DNA from: Ruania halotolerans
GTDB lineage: Bacteria; Actinomycetota; Actinomycetes; Actinomycetales; Beutenbergiaceae
Direction of reading: 5' to 3'
Assembly (NCBI RefSeq): GCF_021049285.1
Contig: NZ_CP088017.1
Coordinates: forward strand, 2,677,380 to 2,741,379
DNA length: 64,000 nucleotides
Shown here piece after piece: positions 7,884 to 15,806 of the stretch; the stretch's first letter is position 1; each line of letters opens with the position of its first letter. The notes beneath the pieces are model-generated. The model had not been told where the DNA came from, ran no database searches, and saw only the letters and a program-made list of their open reading frames with translations. A program made the translations under genes and the position numbers.

Positions 7884-9222
7884 GCGGGACCCCCTTCTCA
7901 AACCGGGCCGCACCATCGGCGGCGTGCTCAGTAAACGGCCCGACGACGGTGAGATGGCGCGGTTGCGCGTGCAGTTCTGCGGCAAGGTCTCGGATCTGCT
8001 CCGGTGTCACGGCGCGGACCCGGTCCAGAGTCTCGGTGACGGTGAGCAGTTCACCGGTGCTGATCTCGGTACGGCCGAGCCGGGACATCCGCGAACCCGT
8101 GTCTTCCAATCCGAGCACGAGTTGGCCGCAGACCTGGCCGATCCCTCGCTGCAACTCGTCGATCTCCACCGGATTCGTGGCGAGTAGCAGCCACTGGTCC
8201 GCGAGGAGTTCCAACACCTGCTCCACCTTGTTCGGAGCGCAGCCCGCGTACAAGCCGAACATTCCGGCATCGGCGAACCCGGAGGAGAAGGAGAAGACGG
8301 CGTACGCGAGACCGCGCTTCTCCCGGATCTCCTGGAACAATCGCGAACTCATCGAACCGCCCAGGATGGCGTTGAGCACGGCCAACACGAAGCGGCGATC
8401 GTCCCCGGCAGGCAGGCCGAGGCCGCCGAGCAGCACGTTCGCCTGCTCGGTGGTCCGGTGCAGTACACGGGTGCTTGGTCCAGTGGCGAACCCGGCACCA
8501 GCGGTGGAATCGACCACCTGACGCCGGGGGGCCGGAGCTGCCTGGGCATCGAGCGGCCACCCGCCGGTCCGCACACCGTCGAGGACCTGAGCGCAGAGCG
8601 CATCATGGTCGACATTCCCGGCCGCCGTGACCACCAGCTCGCTGGGCCGGTAGGTGCGCCGGTAGTGCTCGTATACGGCATCGCGAGGGACCGCACGGAT
8701 CGTCTCGGGGGTCCCGCCGATCGGACGACCGAGCGCATGGCTGCCGAACACCTGCGTGGCAAACCGTTCATGCGCCACATCGCCGGGATCATCCTCGTTC
8801 ATCGCGATCTCTTCGAGGATCACCTCACGCTCAGCGTCGAACTCCTCGGGATCCAGGGTGGCCGAGGTGACCATGTCGAGGATCACCTCGCCCGCCATCG
8901 GCAGGTCGGCATCCAGGACGCGTGCGAAGTAGCAGGTGTGCTCCTTGCCGGTGGCGGCGTTCGCCTCACCGCCGACGGCGTCGAAAGCCGATGCGATGGC
9001 CATCGCATCCCGGCTGGGAGTCCCCTTGAACAACAGGTGTTCCAGGAAGTGGGTGGAGCCGTGATGACCGTCGGTCTCGTCACGCGAGCCGACGGCCACC
9101 CAGGCTCCCACGGTGACCGAACGCTGCCCGGGCATCGCCTCGGTCAGGACCCGGATCCCGCCGGGGAGCACCGACCGGCGCACCAGGGCGCCCGCGTCGG
9201 TCTCCACGGTCAGCTCCGGCAT
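7876..9222 (-). CDS. M16 (pitrilysin/insulinase) family zinc peptidase
   Basis: The protein has 448 residues. The inverted zinc motif HFLEH is at 58-62 and a distal Glu lies in the following helix, so the enzyme looks catalytically complete. Two M16 half-domains are present, with the R/Y-containing GLAYAVFSFSSGFAD stretch in the second. Bacterial relatives act as processing peptidases, and the gene commonly sits directly downstream of pnp, as here with a 25-nt gap. Substrates are not known. It overlaps dapB by 8 nt. Confidence 0.9.
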   Translation of the reverse strand: MPELTVETDAGALVRRSVLPGGIRVLTEAMPGQRSVTVGAWVAVGSRDETDGHHGSTHFLEHLLFKGTPSRDAMAIASAFDAVGGEANAATGKEHTCYFARVLDADLPMAGEVILDMVTSATLDPEEFDAEREVILEEIAMNEDDPGDVAHERFATQVFGSHALGRPIGGTPETIRAVPRDAVYEHYRRTYRPSELVVTAAGNVDHDALCAQVLDGVRTGGWPLDAQAAPAPRRQVVDSTAGAGFATGPSTRVLHRTTEQANVLLGGLGLPAGDDRRFVLAVLNAILGGSMSSRLFQEIREKRGLAYAVFSFSSGFADAGMFGLYAGCAPNKVEQVLELLADQWLLLATNPVEIDELQRGIGQVCGQLVLGLEDTGSRMSRLGRTEISTGELLTVTETLDRVRAVTPEQIRDLAAELHAQPRHLTVVGPFTEHAADGAARFEKGVPHA

Positions 9223-9247
9223 CCCTGCACCGTCACGTCAGCGGGAC

Positions 9248-11506
9248 TCAGTTCGCGACGTCCGCGGACTGGCCTTCAACGGCCTCCGCGGACCCCTCGG
9301 TGTTGTGGTCCTCCTCGACAACCGCGTGCAGCGAGAGCTTGCCGCGATCGTCGATCTCGGCCAGCTCGACCTCGATCTTCTGGCCGACCGAGAGCACATC
9401 CTCCACACTCTCCACCCGCTTGCCGCCAACAAGTCGGCGCACCTGGGTGATGTGCAGCAGCCCATCCTTACCCGGGGAGAGCGAGACGAATGCGCCGAAG
9501 GACATGATCTTCACGATCGTGCCGATGAAGCGCTCCCCGACCTCAGGCATCTGCGGGTTCGCGATCGCATTGACCGCCTGCCGCGCGGCCTCGGCGGAGG
9601 GGCCGTCAACAGCACCGATGAACACGGTGCCGTCATCCTCGATCGAGATGTCGGCGCCGGTGTCCTCCTGGATCTGGTTGATCATCTTCCCCTTCGGGCC
9701 GATGACCTCACCGATCTTCGCCACTGGCACCTGCACGGTGATCACGCGCGGCGCTGTCGGTGCCATCTCGTCCGGGGTGTCGATCGCCTCGGCCATCACG
9801 TCCAGGATGTGCAGGCGTGCTTCCTTGGCCTGGGTGAGCGCCCCGGCGAGCACATGGGCGGGAATACCGTCCAGCTTGGTGTCCAGCTGGATCGCCGTCA
9901 CGAACTCGCGCGTTCCGGCGACCTTGAAGTCCATGTCACCGAAGGCATCTTCGGCGCCGAGGATGTCGGTCAGCGCCGCGAAGCGCGTTTCCCCGTCGAT
10001 GGTGTCCGAGACCAGGCCCATGGCGATACCGGCGACCGGGGCGCGCAGTGGCACACCGGCGTTCAGCAACGACAGAGTCGCGGCGCAGACCGAGCCCATC
10101 GAGGTGGATCCGTTCGAACCGAGCGCCTCCGAGACCTGCCGGATCGCGTACGGGAACTCCTCGCGGCTCGGCAGCACCGGCATGATGGCCCGCTCCGCGA
10201 GCGCACCGTGGCCGATCTCGCGGCGCTTCGGGCTACCCACCCGACCGGTCTCACCGGTCGAGTACGGCGGGAAGTTGTAGTTGTGCATGTACCGCTTGCG
10301 GGTCTGCGGGGAGAGCGTGTCGAGCTGCTGCTCCATCTTGAGCATGTTCAGCGTGGTGACACCCATGATCTGGGTCTCGCCGCGCTCGAACAGCGCCGAG
10401 CCGTGCACCCGGGGCAGCACCTCCACCTCGGCCGAGAGCGGGCGGATGTCGCGCAGGCCACGGCCGTCGATGCGGAAACCGTCGGTGATGATCCGCTTCC
10501 GGATGAGGGTCTTGGTGACCTGACGGAAGGCAGCGGAGAGCTCCTTCTCACGACCGTCGAAGCCGTCCTGCAGAGCGCCGAGCATGGCGTCCTTGATCTC
10601 GTCGATCCGTTCCTCACGCTCGGCCTTGCCTGCGATCTGGAGAGCGTCGGCGAGCTTGGCGCCCACCTCGGCCTCCACGGCCGCGAAGGCGTCCTGGGCG
10701 TACTCCGGGAACAACGGGAAGTCCTGGACTTCCTTGGCCGCCTGGCCGGCGAGGGCGATCTGCGCCTCGGCGAGCACCCGGATGAAGGACTTGGATGCCT
10801 CGAGGCCCTCGGCCACAACATCCTCAGTCGGTGCACCGACGCCCTGTTCGGTGATGAGCGTCCAGGCGTTGTCCGTGGCCTCGGCCTCGATCATTGCGAT
10901 GGCGACATCCTGGGAGCCGTCCTCGGCGGTCACGATGCGGCCGGCCACCACCATGGAGAACACGGCGCGCTCGAGCTCGCTGTACCGCGGGAACGCGATC
11001 CACTGACCGTCCACGAGGGCGATCCGCGTGGCGCCCACCGGGCCGGAGAACGGCAGACCGGAGAGCTGGGTGGACAGCGAGGCAGCATTGATGGCGAGAA
11101 CGTCGTACGCCTCGTCGGGATGGATGGCCAGAACGGTCTCCACCACCTGGACCTCGTTGCGCAGACCCTTGACGAACAAGGGGCGCAGCGGACGGTCGAT
11201 CAGTCGGCAGGCCAGGATCGCCTCAGTGGACGGGCGGCCCTCACGCCGGAAGAACGAACCGGGGATCTTGCCGGCAGCGTACTGGCGCTCCTCGACATCC
11301 ACGGTCAGCGGGAAGAAGTCGAAATGGTCCTTCGGGTGCTTGCCGGCCGTGGTGGTCGACAGCAGCATCGTGTCCTCGTCCAGGTAGGCCACGGCGGTGC
11401 CGGAGGCCTGCTTGGCGAGACGTCCGGTCTCGAACCGGACGGTGCGGGTGCCGAAGGAGCCATTGTCGATGACGGCTTCGGCGAACTGGATCTCGGGACC
11501 CTCCAT
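9248..11506 (-). CDS. pnp: Polynucleotide phosphorylase
   Basis: PNPase has 752 residues and degrades RNA phosphorolytically from the 3' end. It can also add tails. Two RNase PH-like domains and the linking helical domain are followed by a KH domain (GEVIGPKGK loop at about 599-607) and an S1 domain at about 660-730. A Glu/Ser-rich tail ends the protein. An AAGGAGG ribosome site precedes the ATG at 11506. It lies downstream of rpsO across a 225-nt gap with two strong stem-loops. That layout matches the rpsO-pnp arrangement in E. coli, where the spacer is a processing and autoregulation site. Confidence 0.97.
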   Translation of the reverse strand: MEGPEIQFAEAVIDNGSFGTRTVRFETGRLAKQASGTAVAYLDEDTMLLSTTTAGKHPKDHFDFFPLTVDVEERQYAAGKIPGSFFRREGRPSTEAILACRLIDRPLRPLFVKGLRNEVQVVETVLAIHPDEAYDVLAINAASLSTQLSGLPFSGPVGATRIALVDGQWIAFPRYSELERAVFSMVVAGRIVTAEDGSQDVAIAMIEAEATDNAWTLITEQGVGAPTEDVVAEGLEASKSFIRVLAEAQIALAGQAAKEVQDFPLFPEYAQDAFAAVEAEVGAKLADALQIAGKAEREERIDEIKDAMLGALQDGFDGREKELSAAFRQVTKTLIRKRIITDGFRIDGRGLRDIRPLSAEVEVLPRVHGSALFERGETQIMGVTTLNMLKMEQQLDTLSPQTRKRYMHNYNFPPYSTGETGRVGSPKRREIGHGALAERAIMPVLPSREEFPYAIRQVSEALGSNGSTSMGSVCAATLSLLNAGVPLRAPVAGIAMGLVSDTIDGETRFAALTDILGAEDAFGDMDFKVAGTREFVTAIQLDTKLDGIPAHVLAGALTQAKEARLHILDVMAEAIDTPDEMAPTAPRVITVQVPVAKIGEVIGPKGKMINQIQEDTGADISIEDDGTVFIGAVDGPSAEAARQAVNAIANPQMPEVGERFIGTIVKIMSFGAFVSLSPGKDGLLHITQVRRLVGGKRVESVEDVLSVGQKIEVELAEIDDRGKLSLHAVVEEDHNTEGSAEAVEGQSADVAN

Positions 11507-11662
11507 GGGTGCCCTCCTTCATGTACGCAGGTGGCCCGGCGGTCATCGATCGAGGCTCACGGACCTGTGGTCCGGAAGCCACTACCGAGGACCAGCGAAC
11601 CCGGGAATGGTTAGTCGGTATGCAGTTGTGAACGGGCGCTCGGGGAGACCTCACGCCCGGCA

Positions 11663-11695
11663 CGTTCGTCCGGACGATCCTCGCCCGGACGAACG
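11663..11695 (-). other. Stem-loop in rpsO-pnp spacer, possible processing site
   Basis: Perfect 11-bp arms CGTTCGTCCGG/CCGGACGAACG enclose an 11-nt loop. The element lies between the rpsO terminator-like hairpin and pnp. That is the position in which E. coli carries the RNase III site used by PNPase for autocontrol. The function here is inferred. Confidence 0.55.
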
Positions 11696-11696
11696 A

Positions 11697-11724
11697 CCGG
11701 CCCGGGCCGTGTGGCCCGAGCCGG
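11697..11724 (-). terminator. Stem-loop directly after rpsO
   Basis: Twelve-bp arms (one mismatch, a possible G-U pair in RNA) enclose a 4-nt loop, 7 nt beyond the rpsO stop codon. No U-run follows, so termination would be partial, as at the E. coli rpsO-pnp boundary. Confidence 0.5.
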
Positions 11725-11731
11725 TGATGGT

Positions 11732-12001
11732 TCAGCGGCGAATGCCGAGGCGCTCGATCAGCGAACGGTAACGCTCGATGTCGACGCTGCGCAGGTAGCC
11801 CAGGAGCCGGCGGCGCTGGCCCACCAGGAGGAGCAGGCCACGACGCGAGTGGTGGTCGTGCTTGTGCTCCTTGAAGTGTTCGGTGAGGTCACTGATCCGG
11901 CGCGTGAGCAACGCGATCTGGACCTCAGGAGAGCCGGTGTCGCCCTCGTGTGTGGCGTAGTCGGTGATGATCTGCTTCTTGACGGCAACATCCAGGGCCA
12001 A
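11732..12001 (-). CDS. rpsO: 30S ribosomal protein S15
   Basis: S15 has 89 residues, the full family length, with the conserved [33 protein letters not shown] and RRRLLGYLR motifs that contact 16S rRNA. The start codon is TTG (12001), placed 5 nt after GGAG. A TTG start on a ribosomal protein gene is uncommon and may lower its initiation rate. It precedes pnp and follows ribF. Confidence 0.97.
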   Translation of the reverse strand: MALDVAVKKQIITDYATHEGDTGSPEVQIALLTRRISDLTEHFKEHKHDHHSRRGLLLLVGQRRRLLGYLRSVDIERYRSLIERLGIRR

Positions 12002-12088
12002 CGGTTCTCCTTCATTGTTCGTTGCGCGGAGCTCCGGGGCATGTCCACCCGGGCATGAGGCATCCGCGGCCGATCTGACGGCAGGACA

Positions 12089-12097
12089 AGCCTAGCA
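12089..12097 (-). promoter_or_regulatory. Extended -10 element upstream of rpsO
   Basis: TGC-TAGGCT on the minus strand forms an extended -10 box about 88 nt before the rpsO start. No clear -35 is present, because the expected position overlaps the hairpin at 12107-12138. Confidence 0.35.
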
Positions 12098-12106
12098 TCC
12101 CGGCGG

Positions 12107-12138
12107 CCGGGAGCCCCCACTTCTGGGTCCGCTCCCGG
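12107..12138 (-). terminator. Stem-loop after ribF
   Basis: Eight-bp arms CCGGGAGC/GCTCCCGG with a partly paired interior lie 45 nt past the ribF stop and before the putative rpsO promoter. It is probably the ribF terminator. Confidence 0.45.
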
Positions 12139-12182
12139 TCTGCTGGAGCCGTACTGGTCGTCGACGAGCCCGTGCGCATCCG

Positions 12183-13181
12183 TCACTGCACGGCCGGCAG
12201 CACATCCGGTCGGGGAACGTCGAGCACATCGGCGGCATCGATGACGTCCTCGCGCATCTGCGCGACGAGCTCCTCGATCCCTTCGAAGCGCACCGTCGGG
12301 CGAAGCCGGCGCACGAACTCCACCACGATCTCCTCGCCATAGAGGTCCAGATCACGCCGGCCCAGAACGTGCGCCTCCACCTGACGTTTGGTGCCATCGA
12401 AGGTCGGGTTCGTCCCGATCGAGACTGCCGCCGGCCAGCGCATCGGCGCTCCGGGGGGCACAGCCTTCCGATCTCTGATCAGCCAGCCCGCATACACTCC
12501 GTCCGCCGGGACCGTGCCACTCGCAGACGCGGCAAGATTCGCCGTCGGAAATCCCAGCTCCCGGCCCCGGGCCTGCCCGTGCACCACGACGCCACGCATA
12601 CGGTGCGCACGGCCCAGCACCGCGGTCGCACCGGCACAGTCACCGGCAGCGAGAAGTTCACGTACCCAGGTGGAGGACCACCGACGCCGATCAGGTGCGG
12701 TCACATCCTCGACCAGCCGTACGTCGAAGCCCAGCCGCTCCCCCAGTTGCGCCATCGTGGCCCGGTCGCCACTGTTGTCCTGCCCGAACCGGACGTCCTC
12801 ACCGACGACCACGCACCGCACGCGCAGCGCCTCCACCAAGTAGTGCCGCACGAACTCTTCAGGAGACTGGACCGCAAAGCCGGGCGTGTACTCGATCACC
12901 ACGCACGCGTCGATCCCCGTCTCCGCCATCAGGTCAAGCCGATCATCGAGCCCGGTGAGCAGCTCGGGCGCGGCATCGGGGCGGTGCACGGCGGCTGGGT
13001 GCGGATCGAAGGTGACGGCGACGGCACTCGCGCCGTAGGTGCGGGCAGTCGTGACCACATCGGAGAGCACGGTTCGGTGCCCCAGGTGCACACCGTCGAA
13101 GTTCCCGATCGTGACCACGCTGGCCGTCAGGTCACCAGGGATCTGGTCGATCCCGTACCACCGCTCCACTCGCGTCCTCAT
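12183..13181 (-). CDS. ribF: Bifunctional riboflavin kinase/FAD synthetase
   Basis: The 332-residue RibF makes FMN and then FAD from riboflavin. The N-terminal adenylyltransferase has GNFDGVHLGH at 27-36. The C-terminal riboflavin kinase has GRELGFPTANL and the acidic GEEIVVEFVRRLRP strand. Length and order are those of the usual prokaryotic enzyme. It sits between the aldo/keto reductase and rpsO. In many actinobacteria it follows truB directly, so the reductase gene looks inserted. No FMN riboswitch is seen upstream. Confidence 0.95.
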   Translation of the reverse strand: MRTRVERWYGIDQIPGDLTASVVTIGNFDGVHLGHRTVLSDVVTTARTYGASAVAVTFDPHPAAVHRPDAAPELLTGLDDRLDLMAETGIDACVVIEYTPGFAVQSPEEFVRHYLVEALRVRCVVVGEDVRFGQDNSGDRATMAQLGERLGFDVRLVEDVTAPDRRRWSSTWVRELLAAGDCAGATAVLGRAHRMRGVVVHGQARGRELGFPTANLAASASGTVPADGVYAGWLIRDRKAVPPGAPMRWPAAVSIGTNPTFDGTKRQVEAHVLGRRDLDLYGEEIVVEFVRRLRPTVRFEGIEELVAQMREDVIDAADVLDVPRPDVLPAVQ

Positions 13182-13289
13182 CCTCTAGGCAGGCGTTCCA
13201 TGCCATCCGTGGGCACGGTGCCGGTCAACCACACGGGGCCTCCCCAAGCCTGCCACCCGGTCCAGCATTCGGTGAAACCGACGGCCCGT

Positions 13290-14243
13290 TCAGTCGGCCA
13301 CAGCCTCGGGCGGCGGGCCCAGAGCGTCGATTTCAGCCCACAGCTCCTCGCTGACAACTACCTGACGGCGGAACTCAAGATCGGCGATCCGCTCTGGCCG
13401 GGAAATACCCACCACAGTCGAGTCCACCCACGGTGAGCGCAACGAGAACTGCAGGGCCGCCGTCGGGAGCTCGACGCCATGGCGCGCACAGATCTGCTCG
13501 AGCTGACGCACCCGCTCCAGCACCTGCGCCGGGGCCGACCGATAGGCGTACGTGGCTCCGCTGGCGGAGCCACGGGCCAATAGTGCTCCACCGAATGGCG
13601 CGGCGTTGAAGACGCCCATTCCGCGAGCCTTCGCGGCCTCGAGCAGCACCAGCGCGCGCCGTTCCAGCAACGTGTACCGGTTGTGGGTGAGCAGCACATC
13701 GAAGCAGTCACTCTCCACGTACCGGCTCACCACCGACACCTTGCCGGCGGCGATGCCGATCGCATCCACGGCACCGCTCTCCCGGAGCTCAAGCAAGCCG
13801 GAGACGGCGCCGCCGGTGCCCATCGCATCCTCGAAATCGATGCCATAGGGATCGTGCAGGTGCAACAGGCTCACCCGGTCCACACCGAGCCGGGACAGGC
13901 TCTCCTCGAAGGAGCGCAGCACACGGTCGCGATCGAACGCGCCCGTCTCCGGATCGGCGTCCACCTTGGTCACCACCTGCCGACCGGGCGCGGCACCGGT
14001 CTCGGCCAATGCCAACCCCAGGATCCGCTCGCTGTGCCCGCCGGCATAGACGTTCGAGGTGTCCACGATGGCGTACGGGCCATGCAACATCGCGGCCGCG
14101 AGACTCACCGCCTCAGGTTCGGCCGGGTCGCCCGCTGGCACGTCCCTGCCCAGGCCCGAGGCGCCGAGGGTGATCGGGCTGACGGCGAGGCCGGTACGGC
14201 CCAGGGCGCGCAGGTCTACGGGGGCGGCAGGAGATGTCGGCAT
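13290..14243 (-). CDS. Aldo/keto reductase family oxidoreductase
   Basis: This NADPH-type aldo/keto reductase has 317 residues. The catalytic set is visible: DTSNVY (D61, Y66), K93 in VVTKVDAD, and a His in LLHLHDPYG (128/130). The C-terminal half looks like the LGHR/L-fucose-dehydrogenase-like AKR group (GVFNAAPFGGALLARG), so a sugar substrate is possible. The fusion-free length is normal. A TAGGCT -10 box lies 7 nt before the ATG, giving a predicted leaderless transcript independent of truB. The true substrate cannot be derived. Confidence 0.9.
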   Translation of the reverse strand: MPTSPAAPVDLRALGRTGLAVSPITLGASGLGRDVPAGDPAEPEAVSLAAAMLHGPYAIVDTSNVYAGGHSERILGLALAETGAAPGRQVVTKVDADPETGAFDRDRVLRSFEESLSRLGVDRVSLLHLHDPYGIDFEDAMGTGGAVSGLLELRESGAVDAIGIAAGKVSVVSRYVESDCFDVLLTHNRYTLLERRALVLLEAAKARGMGVFNAAPFGGALLARGSASGATYAYRSAPAQVLERVRQLEQICARHGVELPTAALQFSLRSPWVDSTVVGISRPERIADLEFRRQVVVSEELWAEIDALGPPPEAVAD

Positions 14244-14250
14244 GGCTGTC

Positions 14251-14256
14251 AGCCTA
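14251..14256 (-). promoter_or_regulatory. Leaderless-type -10 box of the aldo/keto reductase gene
   Basis: TAGGCT on the minus strand ends 7 nt before the ATG at 14243, with no ribosome site between them. Confidence 0.4.
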
Positions 14257-14275
14257 CTGTCGCCGCAGGTGCGAT

Positions 14276-15175
14276 CTACGCCGGGTCGAGCACCAGGATG
14301 GGCCGCGCACGAGCGTCCGCGTCCTGGAGGAGAGCGACACCGTGCCCGTCCGGTGCCAAGCCGGCCACCACTGCCTCAGTACCCGTGGCGCCGATGCGCC
14401 GGCCGAACCGGAGCTCTCTGGCCTCGTCCTCGGTAAGCGTTCGAACGGTGAAGGCCGCTCGCAGCACTGTGGCCACATCAACCACACTGAGGGTGAGCGT
14501 ATTTTCGTCGAATGCGTTGGCGCGGGTGAGATCGAAGGGGCCGACCCGGGTCCGCCGTAGCGCCGTGAGATGCCCGCCGGTACCGAGCGCCGCACCGAGA
14601 TCCCGGGCGAGAGCGCGGATGTACGTTCCGGAGGAGCACGTGACGCTCACGTCCACGTCGAGCACCGGGGTCCCGTCCGTCGCCACCGTCTCGCGGATGT
14701 CGGCAACGTCGAATGCGTGGACCGTCACCGGCCGCGCAGCGAGCTCGACCTGCTCTCCGCTGCGGACCCGCGCATAGGAGCGCTTTCCGTCCACCTTGAT
14801 CGCACTGACCGCACTGGGCACCTGATCGATCTCCCCTGTGAGGGCGCAGACGGCCTCGCCGAGCCGGTTCCTGACCACGTCGGGCCCGCCTGCCTGATCG
14901 AGGCCACCGGTCGTGACGATCTCACCCTCGGCGTCATCGGTCACGGTGGCCTGTCCCAGCCGGATCGTCGCGGCGTAGTCCTTGTCCGCACCGACGAGGT
15001 ACGTGAGCAGCCGGGTCGCGCGGTCCACCCCGAGCACCAACAGCCCGGTGGCCATCGGGTCGAGCGTGCCGGCGTGACCGACTTTGCGGGTGTGCAGGAG
15101 CCGACGGGACCGCGCGACCACGTCGTGACTGGTCCACCCTTGTGGTTTATCGATCAGGACCAACCCATCGCTCAT
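14276..15175 (-). CDS. truB: tRNA pseudouridine(55) synthase
   Basis: TruB (299 residues) makes the pseudouridine of the tRNA T-loop. The catalytic Asp39 lies in [13 protein letters not shown], and the YAATIRLG and [13 protein letters not shown] motifs are intact. The C-terminal PUA-like part resembles the actinobacterial TruB tail (about residues 225-299). It overlaps rbfA by 4 nt and belongs to the infB-rbfA-truB group, which links 30S maturation with tRNA modification. Confidence 0.96.
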   Translation of the reverse strand: MSDGLVLIDKPQGWTSHDVVARSRRLLHTRKVGHAGTLDPMATGLLVLGVDRATRLLTYLVGADKDYAATIRLGQATVTDDAEGEIVTTGGLDQAGGPDVVRNRLGEAVCALTGEIDQVPSAVSAIKVDGKRSYARVRSGEQVELAARPVTVHAFDVADIRETVATDGTPVLDVDVSVTCSSGTYIRALARDLGAALGTGGHLTALRRTRVGPFDLTRANAFDENTLTLSVVDVATVLRAAFTVRTLTEDEARELRFGRRIGATGTEAVVAGLAPDGHGVALLQDADARARPILVLDPA

Positions 15176-15660
15176 CGGCCTTCGGTGCCCTCCTCGGCCT
15201 GGTCGGCAGCAGACTCCGGCACCTCGTCGAGACTGTCTTGCTCACCCGGCTTGCGGTATGGGTCAGCCTCGCCGGCGTACCGGGCGTTCTCTCGGATCCG
15301 AGCGAGCTCAGCATCACGCTCGGCGGCGCTGCGCAGCGCCTCCTCCAAGTGAGCGGCCGTCTCCGGGATGGCGTCCGGCACGAACTCCAGCGTGGGCGTC
15401 AGCCGCACGCCGGTCCCTCGGCCCACCTCGGACCTGATCATTCCCTTCGCCGAAGCGAGCGCTGCGGCCGTGCCGGCACGCTCCTCCTCATCGCCGAGGA
15501 CGGTGTAGAAGATCGTCGCGTGCTGGAGGTCCCCCGTGACCCGGACATCCGTCACGGTGACGAATCCCAGCCGGGGATCCTTGATCCGGGTGTCCAGCAT
15601 GGTCGCCACGATCTGCTGGATCGCATCGGCCAGCTTTCGTGCTCGCGCAGTGTCGGCCAT
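15172..15660 (-). CDS. rbfA: 30S ribosome-binding factor A
   Basis: RbfA has 162 residues. The single KH-like domain (about 1-115) contains [19 protein letters not shown] in two adjacent strands. An acidic Glu/Asp-rich tail of about 45 residues follows, longer than in E. coli but usual in actinobacteria. It assists 16S 5'-end maturation on the 30S. A GAGGAC site precedes the ATG. It is separated from infB by 146 nt with a strong stem-loop, so it is probably only partly cotranscribed with infB. Confidence 0.95.
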   Translation of the reverse strand: MADTARARKLADAIQQIVATMLDTRIKDPRLGFVTVTDVRVTGDLQHATIFYTVLGDEEERAGTAAALASAKGMIRSEVGRGTGVRLTPTLEFVPDAIPETAAHLEEALRSAAERDAELARIRENARYAGEADPYRKPGEQDSLDEVPESAADQAEEGTEGR

Positions 15661-15756
15661 GTCCTCGTCCTCGTACTCGTAGGGGTGCTCGTGCCCAGCA
15701 TCTCACCCGGCACACGAGTGCACCGGCCCCCATCGCTGAGTGGGGTGAAACACGCG

Positions 15757-15789
15757 GGCCGGGTGGCAACTCTGGGCTGCCACCCGGCC
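15757..15789 (-). terminator. Stem-loop after infB
   Basis: Perfect 12-bp arms (GGCCGGGTGGCA and its complement) with a 9-nt loop start about 18 nt beyond the infB stop codon. No U-tract follows, but TTT is nearby. It likely limits read-through into rbfA-truB. Confidence 0.55.
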
Positions 15790-15806
15790 GGTGTGCTGAC
15801 GCCGCG

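Noticed and set aside
9113-11614. 833-residue open frame on the plus strand opposite pnp
   Set aside because: It is antisense to a well-supported pnp and has no domain or ribosome site. Long antisense frames are expected with this GC-rich codon bias.
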